Shown here: positions 1 to 5,254 of the stretch, piece after piece
How the letters are laid out: each line of letters starts with the position of its first letter
Numbering within the stretch: the first letter of the stretch is position 1
From: Christensenellaceae bacterium
GTDB taxonomy: Bacteria; Bacillota; Clostridia; Christensenellales; SZUA-584
Direction of reading: 5' to 3'
Assembly: GCA_012719815.1 (NCBI GenBank)
Contig: JAAXZP010000163.1
Location: forward strand, 1-6,537
Length of the DNA stretch: 6,537 bases
Made by a program: the position numbers and the translations under genes
Notes under the pieces: model-generated
Told to the model about the DNA's origin: nothing
Database searches by the model: none
Seen by the model: the letters and a program-made list of their open reading frames with translations, nothing else

Positions 1-588
1 CTGGGCGGGGAGATCGGCATCATCGTGGGCGGCGGCAACATCTGGCGCGGCCGCAGGGGCGTGGGCATGGACCGCACCACGGCGGACCATATGGGCATGC
101 TGGCCACTGTCATCAATGCCCTCGCTATGCAGGACGCCCTGGAGAACAAGGGCATGCAGACGCGGGTTTTGACCGCAATCGAGATGCGGCAGATTGCCGA
201 GCCGTATATCCGGCGGCGGGCGATGCGGCACCTGGAAAAGGGACGAGTGGTGATATTCGCCTGCGGCACCGGCAACCCGTACTTCTCGACGGACACTGCG
301 GCGGCGCTGCGGGCGGCCGAGATCGAGGCGGAGCTGATACTGCTCGCCAAAAACGTCAACGGCGTGTACGACAGCGACCCCAAGATAAACCCGAACGCCA
401 GAATGTACGATTTTATCAGCTATATCGACGTTATTAACCAGAAACTGACTGTCATGGATACCACGGCGGTGTCGCTGTGCATGGATAACAATATTCCGAT
501 TGTGTGCTTCGGACTGGACGTGCCCAACGGCATCAAGCGCGTGGTGATGGGAGAGAGCATTGGGACGCGGATCAACTCCGCGCCGTGA
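1..588 (+). CDS. pyrH: UMP kinase, 3' part (5' end outside window)
   Basis: UMP kinase phosphorylates UMP to UDP with ATP in the cytoplasm, the first committed nucleotide step towards UTP and CTP. The frame is open from base 1, so the gene begins upstream. The 195 visible residues lack roughly the first 40-45 of a family that is usually about 235-245 long, and the GTG at base 25 is internal. Amino-acid-kinase-fold motifs are clear: VGGGNIWRG near the start (glycine-rich nucleotide/phosphate loop), DRTTADHMGMLATVINALAMQ, GTGNPYFSTDTAAALRA, then NVNGVYDSDP and VMDTTAVSLCMDNNIP, ending GTRINS. The usual VDGVY is VNGVY here, a mild change. It precedes frr by 40 bases, the standard pyrH-frr order, with rpsB and tsf commonly further upstream (not visible). 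The identification is secure. Confidence 0.97.
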   Translation: MGGEIGIIVGGGNIWRGRRGVGMDRTTADHMGMLATVINALAMQDALENKGMQTRVLTAIEMRQIAEPYIRRRAMRHLEKGRVVIFACGTGNPYFSTDTAAALRAAEIEAELILLAKNVNGVYDSDPKINPNARMYDFISYIDVINQKLTVMDTTAVSLCMDNNIPIVCFGLDVPNGIKRVVMGESIGTRINSAP

Positions 589-614
589 TAAAACGCTTTA
601 GGGCAAAATCAGAC

Positions 615-620
615 AGGAGG
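615..620 (+). promoter_or_regulatory. Ribosome binding site of frr
   Basis: A perfect AGGAGG lies eight bases before the ATG at 629. It fixes the frr start. Confidence 0.85.
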
Positions 621-628
621 TTAAGATT

Positions 629-1192
629 ATGCAGTTCGACAACGATACGCTGAATACGGCCAGAACGAAAATGGAGAAAACGGTCGCCGTTTTCAGAAAG
701 GATCTGACGCATATCAGGGCCGGACGGGCCAACCCCCAGCTTCTCGACGGCATAATGGTAGACTATTACGGAGTACCCACGCCTCTTAACCAGATTGGAA
801 ATATTTCGGCGCCTGAACCGCGCCTGCTTGTGATCTCCCTTTGGGACGTGAAGATGATTCCCGAAGTGGAAAAGGCGATCCAGAAGTCGGACTTGGGAAT
901 TAACCCCACCAATGACGGCAAGGTGATCCGCCTGGTGATCCCCGAGCTGACGGAGGAGCGCCGCAAGGAGCTCGCCAAAACCATCCACAAAAAAGGCGAG
1001 GAGGCCAAGGTGGCGATTCGCTCCATTCGCCGTGATGCCAACGAGGCGTTCAAGAAGGCCAAAAAGGCGAGCGAGATCACGGAAGACGATTTCAACGATC
1101 TGGAAGAAGAGGTGCAGAAATTAACCAACGAATTTACCAAGCAGATAGACGATATCGTGAAGGAAAAAGAGAAAGAGATCATGGCGGTATGA
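629..1192 (+). CDS. frr: Ribosome recycling factor
   Basis: RRF acts with EF-G to split the post-termination ribosome. The ORF has 187 residues against a usual ~185, so it is complete. The ATG is supported by AGGAGG at 615-620, eight bases upstream. Family motifs run in order: IRAGRANPQLLDGI with VDYYG (residues ~30-48), TPLNQIGNIS, EPRLLVISLWD, EKAIQKSDLGINPTNDG, IRLVIPELTEERRKEL and the helical hub with VAIRSIRRDANEAFKKAKK. The RNIRRDAN commonly seen is RSIRRDAN, and the usual PWD is LWD; both are small departures. The C-terminal helix is Lys/Glu-rich (KEKEKEI). Its stop overlaps the start of the next ORF as ATGA, so the small downstream gene is probably translated by coupling. No promoter or terminator is visible in the 40-base gap after pyrH. 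Confidence 0.97.
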   Translation: MQFDNDTLNTARTKMEKTVAVFRKDLTHIRAGRANPQLLDGIMVDYYGVPTPLNQIGNISAPEPRLLVISLWDVKMIPEVEKAIQKSDLGINPTNDGKVIRLVIPELTEERRKELAKTIHKKGEEAKVAIRSIRRDANEAFKKAKKASEITEDDFNDLEEEVQKLTNEFTKQIDDIVKEKEKEIMAV

Positions 1193-1389
1193 TCCCGTAC
1201 GTGATCGGGCTTAGCATGGAAGAAGCGCAGCGGCGCCTCATGGCGCTCGGATTTGAGGTGAGCTGCGTTGTTTACCGGTCGCGCCGCGGCGTGGAAGGGG
1301 CGGATTCGTCCCGCGTGATACGCCAGCGCAGCGTTGGCCATAATAAAATCGAGATAACTGTGTCGGATTTTCGGACACAGGCGGATTAG
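1189..1389 (+). CDS. Small stand-alone PASTA-like protein
   Basis: This 66-residue ORF overlaps the frr stop by ATGA, and its own stop lies nine bases before uppS. The tight fit argues for a real coupled gene, although no strong ribosome binding site precedes its ATG. The protein reads like one PASTA domain: YVIGLSMEEAQRRLMALGF (residues 4-22) matches the P-x-[VL]-x-G-[LM]-x-x-x-x-A-x-x-x-L-x-x-x-G-[FL] helix pattern, and VIRQRSVGHNKIEITVSDF (~43-61) matches the closing V-x-x-Q-x-P-x-G...V-x-x-x-V-S strands. The proline usual in QxP is replaced by Ser (QRSVG). I see no signal peptide, membrane segment or kinase or transpeptidase partner domain, so it should be cytoplasmic. PASTA domains normally sit outside the cell on Ser/Thr kinases or penicillin-binding proteins and sense cell-wall fragments. 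The function here is unknown. The domain call rests on pattern reading only. Confidence 0.72.
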   Translation: MIPYVIGLSMEEAQRRLMALGFEVSCVVYRSRRGVEGADSSRVIRQRSVGHNKIEITVSDFRTQAD

Positions 1390-1394
1390 GAGAG
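1388..1394 (+). promoter_or_regulatory. Ribosome binding site of uppS
   Basis: AGGAGAG overlaps the stop codon of the PASTA-like ORF and sits four bases before the TTG at 1399. It is the reason for choosing this TTG over later codons. Confidence 0.65.
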
Positions 1395-1398
1395 AGGC

Positions 1399-2160
1399 TT
1401 GGGCGTTCTCGCGGGTATACTGCTGGGCCGGCGGCGCCGGCCGAATACGCAGGTCTACGACCAGATCGACAGGGAAAAGCTGCCCGCCCATGTGGCGGTG
1501 ATCATGGACGGCAACGGGCGCTGGGCGAAACAGCGCGGTTTGCCGCGCAGCGCCGGCCATAGAGCCGGCGTGGAGCGCGTACGCACCATCATCCGCATGA
1601 GCTCGGATCTCGGCATCCGGTACCTCACGCTGTACGCGTTTTCCACCGAGAACTGGAAACGGCCTGCCGATGAGGTAAGCACGCTGATGTCGCTGCTGGT
1701 GGAATACCTGACAAAGGAGCTTCCCGAGCTGCACGAGAAGGGCGTGCGCATCCGCACGCTGGGCGATATCACCGCTCTGCCCGAAGACGTTCAGGCGGAG
1801 ATCGCGCGGGCGGTGGAAACCACCAGGAACAACACCGGGCTCACCGTCAACATGGCGATCAACTACGGCGGCCGGCAGGAGCTGGTGGCCGTAGTGAGGC
1901 GCGCGCTGACGGAGGGCGTGCCGCCCGAGAAGGTGGACGAGGCCTGGATATCGTCCGCGCTGCAGACCGCGGGCGAGCCGGACCCGGATCTGATGATCCG
2001 GACGAGCGGCGAGATGCGCATCAGCAACTTTTTGCTGTATCAGCTGGCCTACGCGGAGCTGTATTTCACCGACACGTATTGGCCGGACTTCGACGAAGCG
2101 GAGTACGCCAAGGCGCTGGTGGATTTTGCCGGCCGGGACCGCCGCTTTGGCGGGGTGTGA
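1399..2160 (+). CDS. uppS: Undecaprenyl diphosphate synthase (cis-prenyltransferase)
   Basis: This enzyme condenses farnesyl diphosphate with eight isopentenyl diphosphates in Z configuration to give the C55 lipid carrier for peptidoglycan. The length, 253 residues, is normal. HVAVIMDGNGRWA (31-43) holds the catalytic Asp37, and H54 follows in SAGHRAG. YAFSTENWKRP spans 79-89. DLMIRTSGEMRISNFLL (197-213) carries the diphosphate-binding Arg201, Glu205 and Arg207. AYAELYFTDTYWPDF holds Glu220, and the chain ends RRFGGV. The start is TTG with AGGAGAG just upstream; no ATG in this frame lies before the catalytic motif except the one inside it. The N-terminus is hydrophobic then basic (VLAGILLGRRRR, 3-14), possibly a membrane contact. 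The gene uses the products of the MEP pathway, to which dxr and ispG downstream belong. Confidence 0.97.
   Translation: MGVLAGILLGRRRRPNTQVYDQIDREKLPAHVAVIMDGNGRWAKQRGLPRSAGHRAGVERVRTIIRMSSDLGIRYLTLYAFSTENWKRPADEVSTLMSLLVEYLTKELPELHEKGVRIRTLGDITALPEDVQAEIARAVETTRNNTGLTVNMAINYGGRQELVAVVRRALTEGVPPEKVDEAWISSALQTAGEPDPDLMIRTSGEMRISNFLLYQLAYAELYFTDTYWPDFDEAEYAKALVDFAGRDRRFGGV
1426..1442 (+). other. GC-only hairpin just inside uppS
   Basis: The arms GGCCGGC (1426-1432) and GCCGGCC (1436-1442) are perfect inverted repeats around a 3-base GGC loop, 25 bases after the TTG of uppS. The segment encodes part of the Arg-rich N-terminus. No T-run follows, so it is not a terminator. It could slow initiation or early elongation, or simply reflect GC-rich arginine codons. 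Confidence 0.4.
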
Positions 2161-2196
2161 CCGTCCCGTAAGGCGTGGTTTTGGGTCGCGTATATT

Positions 2197-2202
2197 GGAG
2201 GT
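2197..2202 (+). promoter_or_regulatory. Ribosome binding site of cdsA
   Basis: GGAGGT lies six bases before the TTG at 2209 and decides that non-ATG start. The preceding 36 bases after uppS hold no clear promoter or terminator. Confidence 0.8.
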
Positions 2203-2208
2203 CGTGGG

Positions 2209-3018
2209 TTGTTAAAAAGAATACTCATCGCCATACCGGCGCTGGCGCTGTTGGTGTCGGTCATATGGCTTCACGGGCTGTATGGGAAGATCGTCGTCGC
2301 GCTGGTGGGCGTGCTGTGCGTTCATGAGATGATGAACGCGGCATCTGCTGTGGCGCGGCCGATGCGTGCGGTGGGTTATGCGTTTGCGGTGCTGCTGTAT
2401 CCCGCTTACGAGTTTGTGGGCGGGCAGACCGGCATGGCAATACTGCTCACAGTTAGCGTGATGACCGTGTTTGCTATACTGGTATTTTCGGGCCGCAGCG
2501 TGGTGGACGGGCTGTTCACCGTGCTGCCCTTGGTATATCCGGGGCTGCTTTATGCATCGCTTCTGGGCATTATGTGTACGCCGCCTGTGATGCAGTCACG
2601 CTTTTTGCTGCTCATGGCGTTTGGCAGCACCATTGTCACCGACTCCTTCGCCTATTTCGGGGGCAGGCTTTTTGGCAAGCACAAACTGGCCGAGGCTTTA
2701 AGCCCCAAGAAGACGGTGGAAGGGGCGATATGCGGCACCGTGTTCGGCGCGGCGGCCGTACTGGCGTTTGGAGCCACCCTGCAAGGAACGTTCGGCGTGT
2801 TCATCAGCCCATGGATATATCTGCCGCTGGGGCTGGTGCTGGCGGTGCTGGCCCAGGTGGGAGATCTGTCTGCGTCGTCCGTGAAGCGGCGCTTTGGCAT
2901 CAAGGATTTCGGGTACATCATGGGCCCGCACGGCGGCGCGATGGACCGGCTGGACAGCGTGCTGTTTGTTGCTCCGGCTGTGTTCGCTTTTTATACGATC
3001 ATAATAAAACAAGGATGA
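2209..3018 (+). CDS. cdsA: Phosphatidate cytidylyltransferase (CDP-diacylglycerol synthase)
   Basis: This membrane enzyme converts phosphatidic acid and CTP to CDP-diacylglycerol, the precursor of the anionic phospholipids. The 269 residues are typical. Several hydrophobic helices are visible from residue 5 on (about seven or eight in total). TDSFAYFGGRLFGKHKL followed by LSPKKTVEGAICG is the conserved mid-region. The C-terminal signature runs from 221: SASSVKRRFGIKD (221-233), then GYIMGPHGGAMDRLDS (235-250), with D219, K226, R227, D233, H241 and D246 all present. Two spots deviate from the usual signature: MGPHGG (238-243) where LPGHGG or MPGHGG is common, and Ala244 where Leu, Ile, Val, Met or Phe is usual. 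TTG is chosen as start because of the GGAGGT six bases upstream. It is separated from dxr by four bases, so the two are surely co-translated. Confidence 0.96.
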   Translation: MLKRILIAIPALALLVSVIWLHGLYGKIVVALVGVLCVHEMMNAASAVARPMRAVGYAFAVLLYPAYEFVGGQTGMAILLTVSVMTVFAILVFSGRSVVDGLFTVLPLVYPGLLYASLLGIMCTPPVMQSRFLLLMAFGSTIVTDSFAYFGGRLFGKHKLAEALSPKKTVEGAICGTVFGAAAVLAFGATLQGTFGVFISPWIYLPLGLVLAVLAQVGDLSASSVKRRFGIKDFGYIMGPHGGAMDRLDSVLFVAPAVFAFYTIIIKQG

Positions 3019-3022
3019 GTGG

Positions 3023-4165
3023 ATGAAGAAAATTGCGATACTGGGCGCGACCGGTTCGGTAGGACGGCAAGCGCTGGATGTCATAGAGAAGTTTCCCGAC
3101 CGGTTTTGCGTGACTGCGATGACGGCGCATCACGCCAGCGAAGAGCTTCTGGCGCTGGCAAAAAAGTTCGGCGCGAAATATATCGGCGTGACGGGAAGCC
3201 TGGGAGACCTTGAATTTGAGAAAAAAGTGCCTAAAGGCGTAAGCGTGGTCTTTGGCATACAGGGGCTGCTGGAATCGTGCAGCGTGGGCGATCCGGATAT
3301 TGTGCTGATCGCCGTGGTGGGCATAGCGGGGCTGCCGCCGCTCATCGAGTGCCTGGACAGGGGCGTCAACGTGGAGCTCGCCAACAAGGAATCGCTGGTG
3401 TGCGGCGGGCACATCGTCAAGCAGAAGATGAAAACGAGCAAGTCCGAGGTGTTTCCGGTGGACAGCGAGCTGTGCGCCATCTACCAGTGCCTGGGCGGTA
3501 TGGACACCACCGGAGTGCGCCGCATAATCCTCACGGCGGCGGGCGGGCCGGTTTTCGACTGGAAAAAGGAAGATATCGAGAAAGCGACAGTGGAGCAGGC
3601 GCTGCGCCACCCCAACTGGCGCATGGGCAAAAAGATCACCGTGGACTGCGCCACCTACATGAATAAGGGGCTGGAGATCATCGAAGCGCGCTGGCTGTTT
3701 GACCTGCCGCCCGAGAAGATATCCGTGGTGGTGCACCGGCAGAGCATCATCCATTCCATGATCGAATATAACGACGGCGCGGTGATCGCACAATTAGGGC
3801 CTACCGACATGCGCGAGCCCATCCAGTATGCTTTCGGGCATCCGGATCGGCTAAGCAGCGTGGTGGGGTATTTGGATTTTGCCAAAATCGGCACGCTGAC
3901 GTTCCATGAACCCGATCTCGACAAGTTCCCCTGCCTTCGCCATGCGATGGACGCCCTCCGGGAGGGCGGCTCTTTGCCGCTCATCATGAACGCGGCCAAC
4001 GAGGCGGCGGGGGACCTGTTTCTGGAGAGAAAGATTTCTTTTGGCGATATCGAGAAGAACGTGGCGTTCGCGATGAACAAGTTCGCGCACCTGCCGGGCA
4101 ACTCGCTAATCGAGATATACACCACCGACAAGGAAGTCAAGAACTATATTTATAACAATGTTTAA
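3023..4165 (+). CDS. dxr: 1-deoxy-D-xylulose 5-phosphate reductoisomerase, divergent active site
   Basis: DXR makes 2-C-methyl-D-erythritol 4-phosphate from DXP with NADPH and a divalent metal, the committed MEP-pathway step and the target of fosmidomycin. The 380 residues are full length. ILGATGSVGRQALDVI (6-21) is the NADPH loop. LANKESLVCGG contains Lys122. PVDSE supplies metal ligands Asp147 and Glu149. HPNWRMG (196-202), NKGLEIIEARW with Asn214, Lys215 and Glu218, and IIHSM with His244 follow. The C-terminal domain has MNAANEAAGDLFL. By eye alignment to E. coli, conserved positions are changed: H153 to Leu150, S186 to Ala173, S222 to Cys209, P252 to Arg239 and P274 to Thr261. Metal ligands, the flap Trp199 and the other phosphate residues remain, so I infer an active but unusual enzyme. 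AAGGA at 3011-3015 and a four-base gap from cdsA suggest coupled translation. Confidence 0.93.
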   Translation: MKKIAILGATGSVGRQALDVIEKFPDRFCVTAMTAHHASEELLALAKKFGAKYIGVTGSLGDLEFEKKVPKGVSVVFGIQGLLESCSVGDPDIVLIAVVGIAGLPPLIECLDRGVNVELANKESLVCGGHIVKQKMKTSKSEVFPVDSELCAIYQCLGGMDTTGVRRIILTAAGGPVFDWKKEDIEKATVEQALRHPNWRMGKKITVDCATYMNKGLEIIEARWLFDLPPEKISVVVHRQSIIHSMIEYNDGAVIAQLGPTDMREPIQYAFGHPDRLSSVVGYLDFAKIGTLTFHEPDLDKFPCLRHAMDALREGGSLPLIMNAANEAAGDLFLERKISFGDIEKNVAFAMNKFAHLPGNSLIEIYTTDKEVKNYIYNNV

Positions 4166-4171
4166 AATATG

Positions 4172-4203
4172 TTCGCATTTAGTCCGGCCCGGAATGATAT
4201 AAT
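4172..4203 (+). promoter_or_regulatory. Extended -10 promoter before rseP
   Basis: The 58-base gap after dxr contains a consensus TATAAT (4198-4203) preceded by TG at 4195-4196, forming an extended -10 element (TGNTATAAT). The best -35 match is TTCGCA at 4172-4177 (four of six bases), but the 20-base spacer is long; extended -10 promoters tolerate weak -35 boxes. Initiation near 4210 would leave a very short leader starting at the rseP ribosome binding site. It would let rseP-ispG-polC be transcribed apart from the upstream genes. Confidence 0.55.
4183..4193 (+). repeat. Short palindrome in the promoter spacer
   Basis: TCCGG-C-CCGGA is a perfect 5-base inverted repeat around one central base, placed directly before the extended -10 box. 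This is a common place for a repressor site, but the repeat is short and could arise by chance. Confidence 0.3.
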
Positions 4204-4211
4204 GATACAAA

Positions 4212-4217
4212 AGGAGG
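4212..4217 (+). promoter_or_regulatory. Ribosome binding site of rseP
   Basis: AGGAGG lies six bases before the TTG at 4224. It rules out the in-frame GTG at 4218, which directly abuts this site. Confidence 0.85.
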
Positions 4218-4223
4218 GTGCGC

Positions 4224-5252
4224 TTGGACACGGTATTGAACATATTGAGCTTTGCTGTGGCGCTGTTGTTCATCGGCGTTATCATAATGGTGCACGAACT
4301 GGGCCATTATTCCGTCGGCCGGGCTTGCCGCATCAAGATTGTTGAATTTGCTGTCGGCTTTGGCCCCAAAATTGTGCAGTGGGTCAAAAACGATATCATC
4401 TATTCCATCCGCTGGATACTCCTCGGCGGGTTCACCAAGTTCTACGGCGAAGACGAGGAACTGGACGACAGCCTCGCGTTCAACCGGCAGTCGGCGGGCC
4501 GCCGCGCGCTCACTATCGCCGCGGGGCCTGTGTTTAACATTATATTTGCGTTTATTCTTGTCGTCCTGGTGCTGGGGTTTTTCGGGGACTACGTGCCCAC
4601 TGTGGGTGCTGTGGAGCCGGGCAGTTCGGCCGAGGCTGCGGGGCTTCAGGCAGGCGACGTCATCCTGTCGATGAACAAAATCGATATGGATTTCTATATG
4701 GAGATCGACTCGGCCAAGCGCGCGTCGGACAATAAGGTGATGCCCATCACGGTGCTGCGGGACGGGCAGACGCTGTCGTTCAACGTACCGTACAGGTATT
4801 ACGAGGACGAAGACGCCTACCGCATCGGCATCGCGATCGGGGCGCAGCGCAGGACGTTCGGCGTGGGCGAGGCTCTGGCGATGTCTTTCAAATGGATGTA
4901 CCTGCTGATCCGCGAAACGCTGGTAGCGCTTGCGGGGCTTTTCGTGGGCCGGGGCATGGAAAATGTGGTGGGCGTGGTGGGTATGGTCCAGCAGCTGGGG
5001 GTGGCCATCCGCAGCAGCTTCGAGACGGTGCTGCGCTTCAGCGTGGTGATCAACGCGAGCCTGGCGATATTCAACCTGCTGCCGCTGCCTGCGCTGGACG
5101 GCGGACGGCTGGTGTTTATTGCCATCGAGAAGCTGTTCAAAAAGCCTGTGCCGCGCAACGTGGAAGGGCTTATCCATTTCGTCGGGTTTGTGCTGTTCAT
5201 CGGGCTTTTCATATTCATCACGTACCAAGATATCGTCAGGATATTCGGTTAA
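4224..5252 (+). CDS. rseP: Site-2 protease, RseP/RasP family
   Basis: This intramembrane zinc metalloprotease cuts membrane-bound anti-sigma factors and remnant signal peptides. From the TTG at 4224 the protein has 342 residues, typical for one-PDZ Gram-positive members. The first membrane helix (~4-24) ends in VHELGH, with zinc ligands His24 and His28 and catalytic Glu25. VEFAVGFGPKI and LLGGFTKFYGED follow, matching the usual EFxxGFGP and GGxxK segments. A second helix lies at ~92-115 after AAGPVFN. A PDZ domain spans ~126-195 (VGAVEPGSSAEAAGLQAGD). The third helix carries NLLPLPALDGGR (284-295), with Asp292 as the remaining zinc ligand. A last helix lies near the C-terminus. Its substrates cannot be told from this window. 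It has its own likely promoter and ends two bases before ispG. Confidence 0.95.
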   Translation: MDTVLNILSFAVALLFIGVIIMVHELGHYSVGRACRIKIVEFAVGFGPKIVQWVKNDIIYSIRWILLGGFTKFYGEDEELDDSLAFNRQSAGRRALTIAAGPVFNIIFAFILVVLVLGFFGDYVPTVGAVEPGSSAEAAGLQAGDVILSMNKIDMDFYMEIDSAKRASDNKVMPITVLRDGQTLSFNVPYRYYEDEDAYRIGIAIGAQRRTFGVGEALAMSFKWMYLLIRETLVALAGLFVGRGMENVVGVVGMVQQLGVAIRSSFETVLRFSVVINASLAIFNLLPLPALDGGRLVFIAIEKLFKKPVPRNVEGLIHFVGFVLFIGLFIFITYQDIVRIFG

Positions 5253-5254
5253 GC

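Noticed and set aside
766..1734. Antisense open frame of 322 codons over frr, the PASTA-like ORF and uppS
   Set aside because: It spans three sense genes, two of them clearly recognisable, has low-complexity Ser/Arg composition and lacks any family motif.
2191..2196. TATATT before cdsA as a -10 box
   Set aside because: It abuts the cdsA ribosome binding site and has no acceptable -35 at 16-18 bases. Read-through from uppS is simpler.
2574..3026. Alternative-frame ORF of 150 codons inside cdsA
   Set aside because: It is a shadow frame of cdsA, whose CDP-diacylglycerol synthase signature is intact in the main frame; the product is Gly/Arg-rich without motifs.
3952..3968. CGCCCTC-CGG-GAGGGCG hairpin, terminator-like
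   Set aside because: It is inside dxr, coding for the conserved ALREGGS region, and is not followed by a run of T. It is better explained by codon choice.
4218..4223. GTG at 4218 as the rseP start
   Set aside because: It directly follows the AGGAGG site, leaving no spacing. The TTG at 4224 has the normal six-base distance.
4892..5254. Upstream extension of the ispG frame by 121 codons
   Set aside because: The extension reads rseP in another frame and gives Gly/Arg/Ala-rich sequence. IspG similarity begins at the ATG at 5255, two bases after the rseP stop.
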